Notes under the pieces: model-generated
The model's input: only the letters and a program-made list of their open reading frames with translations
What the model was told of the DNA's origin: nothing
Database searches by the model: none
Origin: Anaeramoeba flamelloides
Taxonomy: Eukaryota > Metamonada > Anaeramoebidae
Length of the DNA stretch: 64,000 nt
Direction of reading: 5' to 3'
Assembly (NCBI GenBank): GCA_027625915.1
Contig: JANTQA010000038.1
Span: 814,001 to 878,000 of the forward strand
Position numbers and translations under genes: made by a program
Part shown: positions 35,440 through 46,640 of the stretch, in pieces
How positions within the stretch are numbered: the first letter of the stretch is position 1
Layout: every line of letters starts with the position of its first letter

Positions 35440-36003
35440 ATGACTTGAAACTAAAAAAGGATATTGTGAAATTACCCTTCTTTTTGATTGACAAAATTCA
35501 AAGAACTAAAAAAAAATTCAAAGGCTCTTCGTTGTCAAAAAATTCAATTAACAAAAAAAAAAAGTTCATTTCAAGCCTTTTACCCAACCCTCAAAAAGAA
35601 AAATTGAAAAATAAAATAACCTTCAAAAAGGAATTCTGATGAAAAGATTTAAAACAAAAGAAATAAAAAAGAAAAAAAAAAAATGAGAAAATAAATTACC
35701 TCTGCGATGAATGTAAGGTTCTTTGAAAGTGAATTCTTGATGCATTTTTTTCATAAAAGGGGTGTGTACTTGTGATTCACAATTTTGACAATAATGAACT
35801 TTACATGCCTTACAATAAAAGTCTGCTTTTTTTTCTTCACAAACTTGGCATTGAGAGATTGGTGGTTCAATAGGAATTCGGAGGTCTATTAATCTCTTTG
35901 GATCTTGGCTTTTTTGTTTTTTCTTTTTCATTCTTCTTTTGGGTTTTTCATCTTTATCTTTCGGTCTATTTTTTTTCTTTTTAGATTTCTTTGGGATGTT
36001 CAT

Positions 36004-37277
36004 TTTAAAAGATAAGTTTGTGTTTATTGGATAAACGAAATTAAAATCGTAAAAATAATGAGTAAAAAAGTTTTTGAAAATAAAAAAAATGAAAAAATAG
36101 AAGAGGAAATGTTGAAAATAATTTAGAGATATATGGCTTTAAATGAATCCATACCAAACAACTTGTCATTAATTAGAGTGTGTTTTTGATTGAAGGGGAA
36201 ATTATATAAGTAATTTGTCTCGAATGGCTTGTAAAAAAAATGTATTTTAATGGAATATTCAAACAAAAAAAAAATCTTCAAGTAAATTTAATAGCGATAT
36301 CTAAAAAAATAATCTATACCTTGAAATTGAAAAGCCAAGTAAAAATTTGATAACTTTAAATACAAAAACTTTCTTTTAATACTATTGTCCATAATGAACT
36401 ATTGTTTTCCAAAAGAAAGATCATATTTTTCTCATTTCTGAAAAGCCAAAAATCCAACACATTTCTGAATCACAGTCAGTCCCACTTTAAAGTCACAAAA
36501 TTTGAAGAAAAATTTAAGGTTCAACTAAATTCAGATTTTAGCAAAATAATTCAAAAATAAAATAATTCCCGAAAATTGAGCTTTGGTTTAGACATTTTTG
36601 GTACTTTAACTTATAATTAAAATTCATAGCTTAAAAGATTTACTTGTTAAATAGATATATATACATAAAAAGATTTTATCTTCTCCACATTCAATCAACT
36701 CAGAACAAAAAAAATTCCTTTCAATTATAAAAAAAAAGCTTTCACTTAGAATTGTACAAGAACAAACCAATAATTAAAATAATTAACTGAATCACTTTAA
36801 ATTAATGAAAAAGAAAAATATGAAAATTATTTTTGAATTTCATTGGTATATTATTTTAATTAACAATTATTTTAAAGGATATACTTATACTCTTATTAAT
36901 CCATCAATTCTTAATTCAAACTAATAATATTTCAGTAGACAAAATTAAGTTTAATTTTAAAGATATTTATTATCAACTAGGATTTCATATTAATGTTCAT
37001 AATAATAATTCAAGAATATTTAGATAAATAGTTATTATGAATTAAAAATTGTAAAATATTATTTTTTTTTGATTTTATTTTATAAGAAACGGTCACAATA
37101 TGCTTTTATTTGTTTACTTTATGTCAAAAAATATATTAAATAAAAATTGACTTTGTAAATATTTTATAATATTGTTTATTTTATATTACTTCATAAATAA
37201 TAAAATTATGTATATTTTTAGATTTTTTTCGAGAAAAATCTAAAAATAAAGACAGAACGTTTTTACTTTGGATTCAA

Positions 37278-37313
<36 letters not shown>

Positions 37314-37929
37314 TATTTTTATTTAAATTGGAATGTTTACATTTTTCCAAAAATACTAATTGATATTTCTTTTTTTAAAAAAAAAATAAATAATAAAAAT
37401 GATTTTACTGTAGAGAGAAAAATGTTGGACACAGAAAAATGGTTGGACAGCATTTTTAATTGGGAACATTACTAAAAATGATTTTTAATTTCAATCATTT
37501 GTGAAATAACTAAAGAAAATATCAATAATCTACTTATTAGAATAACGATTAATGTAATTCTACTTTTTCAAAACCTTATCTCTTATAATCTAAATCAAGT
37601 TTAAAAATTACCATTTTCAGAATTAATAGTAAACTTTAGTAAAACTTGGATTTTTGTTAAAATAGCATGATCTACTTGAGTTATCAACCATTCAAATGAG
37701 TATTCTACACACACCCCAGATTAATGAACTTGTAACAGCTTTAAACCTGGATTTATATAAAATTCACCTAGTTATCAATAGGATTTGATTTTCAATTTCA
37801 GTAATGTTCACAATTAAAAATGGTGTCCAACCATTTTTCTGTGTCCAACATTTTTCTCTCAACAGTTAAATCGGTTTCATGAATAAATCTGTTTTAAAAA
37901 AATAAAAATGAAAAAAATTAAAAAATAAT
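36004..37929. other. Intergenic DNA between TRIM B and glycerate kinase
   Basis: The 5' flank of TRIM B lies at the left. A MITE end CAGTCAGTCCCACTTTAAAG at 36473 (preceded by a body like that at 42912) has no clear partner. A poly-A run of about 30 lies at about 37281-37309. The intact TIR element at 37408-37865 fills the right part. No gene is supported. Confidence 0.55.
37408..37865. mobile_element. MITE with near-perfect 50-bp TIRs and TTA duplication (458 bp)
   Basis: The left end CTGTAGAGAGAAAAATGTTG, continuing GACACAGAAAAATGGTTGGACA, is mirrored at the right with only a few differences. TTA flanks both ends (37405-37407 and 37866-37868). A 3-bp TTA/TAA duplication is typical of the PIF/Harbinger superfamily. 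The interior (TTATTAGAATAACGATTAAT) is related to the AGTGAAAAAAATAC-family copies at 12561, 18298 and 42231, so this is the best-preserved member and may define the true ends of that group. No transposase is encoded. It ends 65 bases beyond the stop codon of glycerate kinase. Confidence 0.85.
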
Positions 37930-39105
37930 TTATTTCTCGTTAGGGAATTCTAAACCTGACTCAGCAATTTTTTTAATCAAAGGGAAATTGTAGACTCGAT
38001 CCATGATCAATTTTTCCAAGCAATAAGTGGGGTTATTCATTGACGTATGAAAATCACACACATCTAGCATTCTATGTGCCTGCCAGTTGTCACGTCTCAT
38101 TTTGACTCCCTCTTCGATATGCCCACATAGGCACACGAGTGGCTTGTCATACTTTTCACATAGATCCATAATGTAAGAGATGGCCTTTCCATATTCTGTT
38201 TGTGAGTCAAGTTTCCCTTCACCAGTGAAAACCAGATCAGAGTTTTTGAGCTTGTTCTCAAGATCGAGCAATTTGGAAACAAGCTTGATACCAGATTCAA
38301 GCTTGGTGTTTGTAAAGCCTAAAAATGCAGCCGAAAACCCGCCTGCTGCGCCACTGCCGGGTATGTTTTGGACATTCACATTGTATTTTTTCAAAAGCAA
38401 ATCATGAATGTTCTTCATACCGTCCTCTAGACGGCTTTTAATCCATTGCTGTGTCGCGCCCTTTTGTTCAGAGTAAACATTAACAGCACCGTCAACGCCT
38501 AAAAAGGGGTTTTTGACATCACACGAGATTTGGAACTCAATGTCGTCATACAAATGCTTGGTTGGGAAGTGCAAATCGGTAACAAAATTGAGATCCCTTC
38601 CTGTAAAATAATCCGAGGTAATCCTTTCGCCTTCGATCTGTAAGCCTAAAGCTTGCAAGGCACCTAAGCCAGCATCGTTAGTGGCGCTACCACCAATCCC
38701 GATCAAAATCCTTTTGGCACCTTTCTCGATGGCCATTTTAATCAGTTGCCCTGTCCCGTACGTGGTCGTCTCCAAAGGATTCCTTAAATGTTCTGGGACC
38801 AACTCCAATCCGGATGCCTTTGCCATCTCTACAACAGCGATCCCAGGAACCTTGCGAGACATCCCATAGACACTCTCAATTGGCTCGCCAAGTGGGCCCA
38901 CGACACGCTCTTTGATGATCTCCAAAGAGAGCGATTCCTCGAGCGTTTCAATAAAGCGATCGCCACCATCGCTAACTGGAACATTCTCACTTTGGACGTT
39001 GATCCCAGGAAGCGCCTTTGTAAGTACGTTTGAAACTGTCACACCAACTTGTTGTGCAGTTATAGAGTCTTTAAAATTATTAAAGGCCAATAAAGTTTTT
39101 AGCAT
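37930..39105 (-). CDS. Glycerate kinase, bacterial GlxK/GarK type
   Basis: ATP-dependent phosphorylation of D-glycerate in glycerate/serine metabolism, probably cytosolic since no targeting peptide is visible. It has 391 residues against about 380 for the bacterial family. Family signatures in order: FNNFKDSITAQQV (8-20, compare FKDSLSA in bacteria), VSDGGDR (44-50), GPLGEPIESVYG (70-81), EMAKASGLELVP (93-104), TTYGTGQLI (114-122), the glycine-rich IGGSATNDAGLGALQALG (137-154), PGSGAAGG (249-256) and FTGEGKLDSQTEYGKA (293-308). The first ATG gives the MLKTLLAFNNFKDS start expected for the family. The gene is intronless and much richer in G+C than its flanks. Bacterial origin by transfer is possible, but conserved genes here are GC-richer in general (compare the helicase), so composition alone does not prove it. 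It is not the GLYCTK-type enzyme of animals. Confidence 0.95.
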   Translation of the reverse strand: MLKTLLAFNNFKDSITAQQVGVTVSNVLTKALPGINVQSENVPVSDGGDRFIETLEESLSLEIIKERVVGPLGEPIESVYGMSRKVPGIAVVEMAKASGLELVPEHLRNPLETTTYGTGQLIKMAIEKGAKRILIGIGGSATNDAGLGALQALGLQIEGERITSDYFTGRDLNFVTDLHFPTKHLYDDIEFQISCDVKNPFLGVDGAVNVYSEQKGATQQWIKSRLEDGMKNIHDLLLKKYNVNVQNIPGSGAAGGFSAAFLGFTNTKLESGIKLVSKLLDLENKLKNSDLVFTGEGKLDSQTEYGKAISYIMDLCEKYDKPLVCLCGHIEEGVKMRRDNWQAHRMLDVCDFHTSMNNPTYCLEKLIMDRVYNFPLIKKIAESGLEFPNEK

Positions 39106-39639
39106 TTGGATGTTTTGGGAATGGAAAATAAAAAATGAAACCGTGGAATTTGGTTTTTTCTCTGAGTATATTCATGTTTGAAAATCTTGTTGATTAATAT
39201 AATACCAGTCCTCTAATAAATTTCCTTCATTGAAAGTTATTTTCATTTAAATATGCTTGAACAAATAAATGTTTACTTTTTTTAAAAAATTAGGAAAAAT
39301 ATGAAAAAGTAAAATTTCGCTGAAAAAGTATTGACTTTTTGAAAAAAAGAAATTGCAAAAAAGTCTTGTAATAATTTACTATTTGTTGAAAAATAAATAG
39401 AAACAAAATTTTCTTTCAGCTTTCCAAAAAAAGATTTTATACCAACACAGCCATTTCAAATTTTTCATTCTTAAAATTCAGCTTCAATTATTAATTTCCC
39501 TTTTTTGAATTGGGGACCTTGATGATTTGTTTCGTTAATTCTTTGGAAGGTGATTATTTTGTTAACATCACTTAAAATTTTGATCTATTTATTGTACTAT
39601 TAACACTGGGATTAAAATCTGAAAAAATTTTACTACATC

Positions 39640-40700
39640 TTGAAATTGAAAAAATAAAGTCAAAAATCGAATTACTACATAACCTAACTACCTTTTAATA
39701 CAATTTTCAGAAATGAATTATTGTTTTCCATAGATTGATCCATTTTTCTCATTTTGAAAAGTTCAAAATTCAACCTATTTCCAAATTATTTCAAAAAAAC
39801 TAAGTATTTTTGTTTTGAAAAAAGAAATAATCTTACTTTGGAAGGAAGTTTAGAAAAGTACATTCTGAAAAAAAGGAAACCACTAAGTTCTAAAAAAGCT
39901 CACTATAAAAATCAACTTAATTTAAAAAAAACACAATAATTATTCTAAACTTGTTAATACAGATATATTTTTTTGATTCAAAGAATAGTTCAAATGTAAA
40001 CTTTTTTTCTTTTTATTGGACAAAACAAATTTGAGAAAAACAACCAAACCATCAAATTAAAAATTCTCCCAAAATCCTTTTATTTAAATCCTCAAAAATT
40101 TGACTTATAACCAAAAAAAAATAATTTTCAAGTTGATTATTTTTAATTAATAATTAATAAATCGATTTTAATTAATTCGTCATGCTACTAATAACCAAAA
40201 GATAAAATGTATCAATAGATGTTACTATTTATTATTTGTAAATTTTTTAAATATTTTCGAACAAATTAAATTAATTCAAATTAATAAATTGAATATATAT
40301 AAATACAAAGATCTCACCAAATGACTTCTTATATAAATTATTTTTTTGATGTTACACTTCATATTTGAAAAAAAATATTATGTTTAATTTTAAATTTCTA
40401 GATATTTACTAAATCGTTGTGAAGAAAATTTGGATTATCAATTTTTTTCTGGATCTTCAGGATTCATATTTGATTAATTTTTCGTTATTTTTTTTAAATA
40501 AGATTAAAGTATCAATATTGTCAATTCATATAATAGATATTAAAGAAATTACTCAAAGTATGAATTATTCACAAGAAAAAAGGTTTTGCAATATTTATTT
40601 TTCTCATTTGATCCTAAAAAACCAAACAAAAAAAAAGATAAAAGATCTTTTGATTGAAAATTTAATTGGAAAAATGAAATTTTTTAAAAATGAGAACGTT
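39640..40700 (+). repeat. Segmental repeat S1
   Basis: Collinear with 42760-43870 in the same orientation. Matching blocks include GAATTATTGTTTTCC/GAATTATTGTTTTTA, AAAATCCT..TTTAAA.CCT..AAAA, and GATCTTCAGGATTCATATTT against GATCTTCAAGGATTCAATAT followed by TTAATTTTTC. A weaker start of the same block appears at about 36360-36470. The copies differ by many substitutions and by a MITE at 42912 present only in S2. Confidence 0.6.
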
Positions 40701-42230
40701 TTTCTCAAAAGTTGATGAATGGAATTACTTTATCAGGTTTAATTTTATACTTATGAAAATAATTACTATATTACCTTTGGTGAATAAAATAAATAAGAGT
40801 TAATAACTACTTAGGCATTCCTCACAATTAAATGAAGTACCTTTGAGTTGGTTAGAAAACAAAACTTTTGAATTCATTTTAAATTTTCGACTTAAAGTAT
40901 TAGTCAAAATTAAAAAAACTTGTCAAATAAAGTTCAAAATAAATATAAAAAAATATTATAGTACAGTTGTGTAAATAACCCGTGTTTTTTATTTTAACCA
41001 ATTAATAATATTTAACTCATTGAAAAAAAAATTGGCTGAGTCTAGAAATAAGAGAAACAAATCAATGATGTGGAAACAGTATATAAACATGAAATAGTGT
41101 TCTTTAAATAAATTTTAATAAAGAATTATAAAGATATGAAAAGATTAAAATATAATTTTTTGACAAAAAAATGAGAAAAATTTCATTTTTTGAATTTTGA
41201 TAAAAAAATCAACTAAGAGATTAGCGTCACCTTAGATTTCTTTACAATCAAAGTATGTTGTAATTGGGTGTAAATGGTATTAGTGCAACATAGCTCGAAT
41301 GGCTTTTGTGACTCTAAAAAATCTATTATAAATCTTATTGCACAATAAATTATTAGATTTTTTTCTAATGATCACAATTAAAAAAGTTTCATTTTGAAAA
41401 AAAAATTTTTTAATTCCTTTTCCAAATCAAAAAATATAAACCCAAAATACAGTATTCTGGTATCTAATAATTCATATTTAGAACTTCCAAAAGTAACTAT
41501 TTTAATAATTTTTGAATTTCAAAGATTAACTCAATAATCATCAACACAAAAGCACAAATAATCATTAGTTTTGTTTGCTTTTGATAAAGGTACTTGTAAC
41601 ATCAATTTATTTCATGGTTTGAGAAATAATTTGTCAAAAAAATTTATTCGTTAATTTATTTAATTTTTGAAAAAGTTTGAATTTTTTAGCTATTAGTCTA
41701 CATTTCCCCACAAATTTAAGAAAGATATTTTATGACTTTGTAGTCTGGATATTGATAATTCAACCTTTAAATTTATGGTAAAATGCAGATTTTATTCTGA
41801 AATTGTTAGATTTTTTACTAATACATAGATCATTTTTAATTGATGAGATCAACAAATATTACTACTTGATTAATCGATTTTTTAGAGACATTTGAATCAT
41901 GTGTACTAATGTGGTTAGGTCCAATAACAACATACTTTGATATTAGGCTTCTTCTTGGTAGACGTTAATCCCTTAATCGAGTAATATATCATTTAATCTC
42001 AGAAATTTTGTAAATATGATGAAATTTTTGAAACAAAAGCATTTAATATTATTGAGTTATTTGGACTATTCAAAGATCTAACCCCTAAGGTCAATTTAAA
42101 TCCGAACCAAGAATATATAGTTGTATTTGTTTATATTCTTATCTTCTTATACCCAAGTCTGAAAAAAAAAAAGCAGGTTAAATTTTAGTAATGGGTTAAA
42201 GGTTGTCAACACGTGTTTTTTACACAACCG

Positions 42231-42725
42231 TAGTGAAAAAATACCTGTCATGAAAATAATACAGGACAAGATTTTTAATTGTGAGTATTACAATAAAAGT
42301 TATGTTGTGTAAATTCAAATATTTAAAATCAAATGATTTTATTTTAAGAATCGAACTTTTTAAATTATTACTTACCCACTTATTAGAATGATGATTTATA
42401 AAAATAAAATTGCTCAAAACACCATTCAATCAATCAAAAAATAAGAATAAAAATTATCTTTTACCAAACTCTAGCAAACCTTTATAATAACTTTATTGTT
42501 TTTCAACAACAGTTGATCTACTGAGGCTATCAAACAATTACTCGAGTATTCTAGAGACACCTTACTTTGATGAACTTTATGTAGGTTTGTCACAATTTTA
42601 TTCCGTAACACTTATTTATAAAAAGGATCTAATTGATAATATTTACAATTACACAACAATTTTCCTTATATTCACTACCAATAAATTTTTTAAGGATTAT
42701 TTTCATCCCGTATTTTTTTCACTTT
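42231..42725 (+). mobile_element. AGTGAAAAAAATAC-family MITE, copy 3
   Basis: Left end TAGTGAAAAAATACCTGTCA; right end in reverse complement AGTGAAAAAAATACGGGATG. Both lead to GAAAATAAT.C blocks. The interior has ATTAGAATGATGATTTATAA and AAATTATCTTTTACCAAACT in the same order as copy 1. It is preceded, as in copy 1, by the arm-like sequence at about 41820-41945. Confidence 0.75.
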
Positions 42726-42759
42726 TTATACCCTTATCTAGGAATTGTAAAAAACAGTA

Positions 42760-43870
42760 AAAATCTGATTACTATAAGACCATAATTACTTTTAATTATA
42801 TTTTGAGAAAGGAATTATTGTTTTTATAAGTTTTTTCCATTTTTACCAATTTTAAAAAGTACACAATTCAAACTATTATCAAATTATTTTTTAAAAGAAT
42901 TATCTTGAATACAGCCAGTTCTACTTTTAAGACACAAACTTTGAACATAATTTAAAGCACAACAAAGATCTTAAATTAAGGTACACAATTCAAATTCTAG
43001 TGAAATAATTTGGGTAAAAAAAAAAATTCAAAAAAATTTTATGCTTTAATTTGAGATTTTATTGTGCTTTAATTTATGTTGAAAGTTTGTGACTTAAAAG
43101 TGGAACTGACTTTAAGATTGAATCTTATTATCTCGAACGAAGTCTAAAAAACTAATCTTTAACATTATAACCACAAACCTTTAAAATTAGACAGAATTAA
43201 AAATCCAATTAATTTAAAAAAAAAAATAACACTGATTATTTTTAATTGATAAAAAATAAAATTTCAGTATTCAAAGATTTTGCAACATTAGCTCGAATCA
43301 ATTTTTTCATTTTTTTGAATAATAAGATATCAGAAAAAAAATCAAATAAAGAGATTAAAAAATCTTCTAAAATCCTAATTTAAAACCTTAGAAAATACAA
43401 CTTTTAGCCAATACGCAATATATTTTTAATTTTATTATTTTTAATCAATATTTAATAACCAAATCTTAATTATTCAGTAAGTTATTTACAACCCAAAAAT
43501 TAAAGTTACAAAATAGGCATTATTATTATTATTGATAAATTTAAAGATTTTCAAATAAATAAAAAGAATTCAAATGAATAATTCTAATAATAAAAATAAA
43601 CACAAAATATTAACTAACTTATTTAAATTATAACAGTTTGTTGTTTATTCTCCTAATATTCAAAGAATAATAATATCTAATCGTTTTAACTTTCAAGAAA
43701 TTTAACAAATTTTGGTTAGTAAAATAAATGATCAATTTTTTTTAGATCTTCAAGGATTCAATATTGTATTAATTTTTCTTATATTTTTTAATAGGATTAA
43801 ATTTTCATGATTATTTGACAATATAAACCATCATAAATTACTAAAAGTAATATTTCTTCAAACAAAATAA
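42760..43870 (+). repeat. Segmental repeat S2, interrupted by a MITE
   Basis: Second copy of the S1 segment. Its left part (GAATTATTGTTTTTATAAG) and right part (GATCTTCAAGGATTCAATAT) flank a 201-bp TIR element that S1 lacks, so S1 is effectively an unoccupied relative. No conserved reading frame. Confidence 0.6.
42912..43112. mobile_element. Small TA-flanked TIR element (201 bp), copy 1
   Basis: CAGCCAGTTCTACTTTTAAG leads into ACACAAACTTTGAACATAATTTAAAGCACAA. The right end is the inverse (TTGTGCTTTAATTTATGTTG, then AAAGTTTGTGACTTAAAAGT). TA dinucleotides flank both sides. TIRs beginning CAGT or CAGC next to TA resemble Tc1/mariner-derived MITEs; this is inference because no transposase is present. 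Confidence 0.8.
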
Positions 43871-44475
43871 ACTCTTTTTCTAATATTTTTTCTTTTTATA
43901 TTATCAATCGAAAAATTTATAAAAAAAAGATCTTTCTGACTCAAAAAACAACTCTGAAAAAATAAAAACCTTTTAAAAAAATGATAAATCATTACTATAA
44001 AGTTTAAAAAAAAAATTATTTATCAGTTTTAATTGTGAGCTTGTGATAATAAGTTTTTGATTACCATTGGGAAAAAAAATAAATAAGATTAACTAGCCAT
44101 TAACAGAAAAAATTTACAAAAATCATATGATTATGTTTTTGTTCAGGAATTATGTACATTTTCACCAATTTTGAGTACACCCAGTTTCTGAGAAATTGAA
44201 TAATTATTATCCTTTTTTGAACCAGATAAATGAATATTTAAAAAAAAATGAGTCCTAGATACAGATAGAATAATATAATTACATATAAATTAAAAACACA
44301 AAATCAAAATAATTAAAAAATTGATCAAGAAAAAATAAAAAAAAAAATCATAACATCATTGATTCAATAAGTAAACTTAGATACATTTTTTGCTTCTTTA
44401 AGTTGTTTTATTGTTAATTCCGTATGGAAAATCTTTTATATAACAATATGTCGAGAAATGAATTATTTTTTTTTA

Positions 44476-44672
44476 CAGTCAGTTCAACTTTGAAGACACA
44501 AACTTTCAACAAAAATTAAATCAGAAGAAAAAATATCAAATTATGTACATTTTTTGAGATTTAATTTAACCCAAATTATTTTTCTAGAATTTGAATTTTG
44601 TTCTGTAAATTTCAGATTTTTTTGGTGCCTTAAATTTTGTTGAAAGTTTGTGTCTTCAAAGTGAACCTGGCT
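44476..44672. mobile_element. Small TA-flanked TIR element (197 bp), copy 2
   Basis: CAGTCAGTTCAACTTTGAAG plus ACACAAACTTTCAACAAAA at the left. In reverse complement the right end is CAGCCAGGTTCACTTTGAAG plus ACACAAACTTTCAACAAAA. About 39 bp of TIR with few mismatches, TA on both sides. Same family as 42912-43112; single ends occur at 8534 and 36473. Confidence 0.85.
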
Positions 44673-44924
44673 GTAAGATTTTTGTCTCTATTTTTAGATC
44701 TAAGATAGTAAATTAAAAAAAAATTATAATAACAAATTCTAGAAAAATATTATTGATAAAAGATAAAATTTTTTATTTGACTTATTTTTAAAATGATATG
44801 AATCTAAAGTACATTTCGGGAATATATTACATAATATCAAAGATCCAAATTCAAAAAGAAGAAAAAGTTTAATTTTGAAAGTTAGTTAATTTTACCTTTT
44901 TGAAAACTTTTTATTGGAAATGTA

Positions 44925-46640
44925 TCATTGAAAAATTAATTTTTGAGTGCTATGAGAGATTGAAACTTTGAAACCAAAACACCATTAGCTGCTCAGTTTG
45001 TGAAAACGGACCCAAAGCAAATCTGGGTTGAATAAAAACATTTTTCAATTTTGGAATATATTTTTCTATTAAATTTTTGGTTTTATTAAATTTTTGGGTT
45101 TTTTGAATTCAGAAATGTTTATATGAATATTTGAAATGAATCATAGAAATAACTAAAAAAACAGACCTAATAAAGTGTATTATTTGAAACAAAAGATATT
45201 CTTTTAGAAGACTAAATAAGAAAGATCAACTTTCCAAATAAATTCTTTGAAATCAAAGTTGAAAAAAAAATCGATAAAATAGACCAAAGACTATTTTTGA
45301 AGATTTTTTTGTTTATCTTCTTAATTTGCATGTGAATTCAAACAATTTATTTCCTTGAAAATCTAGACCCATTACTATTGATTATTATTTCAGAAAACAT
45401 TTTTTTACAAATTTATTTTCAAGATTCTTTTTACAAATATTTTGATAAAACTTAGCATAAACAACGAATATTGTTACAAACATTAAAGAAAAATGATTGA
45501 ATTCTCATAATCAAAAAAAGTTACAAAATATTTGATCCAAAGGAAAAGAGAAATACAAGAAAAAATTTCAATTAGATTCAGAATTATTTTTAGTTCTCAA
45601 TTTAATGTGAAAATAAATAATTATAAAATCAAACAAAACACATCTAATAAATCTTTATTTCGGAGACCAGAAGAATTAAAAAAACTAACTGGTTTTCTGA
45701 AACCATAACTAGAATTAGATTAATTAAATTAAAATACGATTTTTAAGATCATTTTGGAAATTATTAAGAATTGGAAAGTAATTTTTGAATCAAAAATTCT
45801 CCAAACAAAAATTTTATTTCCATCAAGAATTAAAAATAAAATTGAATAAAGAAGAAGCCATTGTATAAATCTTACAGATAATATTACTAAATAAATAATT
45901 TTTATTTATTATTTCATAATCATATTTTTCAATTATTTGATTACTATATTTTCGTTGGTATGTACAGTAATCAAAATAATACGTGCCCAACGACTATAAT
46001 CCGTGTTTCAAAATATAATCCTTGTTTTTTTTTCTTCTTGTTCAAAGACAACATCCACTTTACTACCCAACATTATACTGAAGTTCAAATCGATTTTGAA
46101 AGTCAACCCCTTGCCATAATCAGGAAAATTTAAATTTTGACTGAATTTTATTAAATTTTTTTATCTGTAATATTCACAATTTTTTTAATTTGTAATTTGT
46201 TTTTTTGATCATAAAAAGTAACTCAAAAAATCAATCAATTTAGGGTTCTATTTTATTAATTTGATTTTATATTTTTGGGATTTTTTTTAAAATAATAAAA
46301 CTTTAAGATATAAAAACCAGATTTATTATGGTTTTATTATTCGTTTCTTTGATCGGTTGATGAAGAGGTCTTCTACAACAAAGAAACACAGTTTTTATCT
46401 TGAAACAAGGATTAAACTTTTCTTCAGAAATTATTTGGACAACAGTAAATATTTTATATTAGGATATATCCAACTCTTGTATTTATTAGAATATTAATGT
46501 ATTTAGTGATTAGAATAATTTTTTTCATAATTCAGTTTCTTGTGAATAGTGGCAATCAAAATTTGTAAAATGTACTTACTCCCTTAAAAGAGATAAAAAA
46601 AATCAAATTTTTGATCATTTTTTCTTTATCTTCAACAAAT
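44925..46640 (+). repeat. Segmental repeat R2, directly upstream of the BEACH gene
   Basis: Collinear with the TRIM A intron segment at 19915-21110, but split by a 471-bp hAT-like MITE (45971-46441). After the insertion homology resumes with TATTAGGATATATCCAACTC, TATTTATTAGAATATTAATG and AAAATGTACTTACTCCCTTA. It ends about 20 bases before the BEACH start codon, so the BEACH promoter probably lies within repeat-derived DNA. Confidence 0.75.
45971..46441 (+). mobile_element. hAT-like MITE with CGACTATAATCCGTG end, copy 2, inserted in repeat R2
   Basis: ACAGTAA flanks both ends (45964-45970 and 46442-46448) and the related segment at 19915-21110 lacks the insert, so the borders are supported twice. 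The TIRs are imperfect: CAAAATAATACGTGCCCAAC then TATAATCCGTGTTTCAAAAT at the left; CCAAATAATTTCTGAAG then TTTAATCCTTGTTTCAAGAT at the right in reverse complement. A 7- to 8-bp target duplication suggests hAT. It lies about 220 bases upstream of the BEACH start codon. Confidence 0.8.

Larger units (their letters stand above)
29730..36003 (-). pseudogene. TRIM B: inverted paralogue of TRIM A with a decayed SPRY domain
   Basis: Exon 1 (36003-35700) is open and encodes MNIPKKSKKKKNRPKDKDEK, then the first B-box CQVC..CKAC..CQNC..H..H, ending at the same splice donor and phase as TRIM A. Exon 2 starts at 31325 (acceptor AAAAAAG) with NPNLCDKHKEKLSLYCKDEN, the second B-box and a coiled coil almost identical to TRIM A, followed by an expanded Lys/Glu repeat. 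The frame ends at 30565, before the SPRY. A recognisable SPRY remnant continues to 29730 (RKICGKKIYSRGKHEIKIK-like) but in shifting frames with several stops. A shortened B-box/coiled-coil product might still be made, or an unrecognised splice could bypass part of the damage. I favour a pseudogene or truncated gene. Confidence 0.75.

Noticed and set aside
35376-35440. Possible tRNA because of a GGCTCGAGTC-like B box on the plus strand
   Set aside because: The flanking bases do not form a T stem, and no acceptor stem or A box fits; a mini-exon on the other strand is the better reading.
40419-40715. 98-codon plus-strand frame upstream of the BEACH gene
   Set aside because: It has no normal ATG start at the called position, lies in segmental repeat S1, and is not open in the S2 copy.
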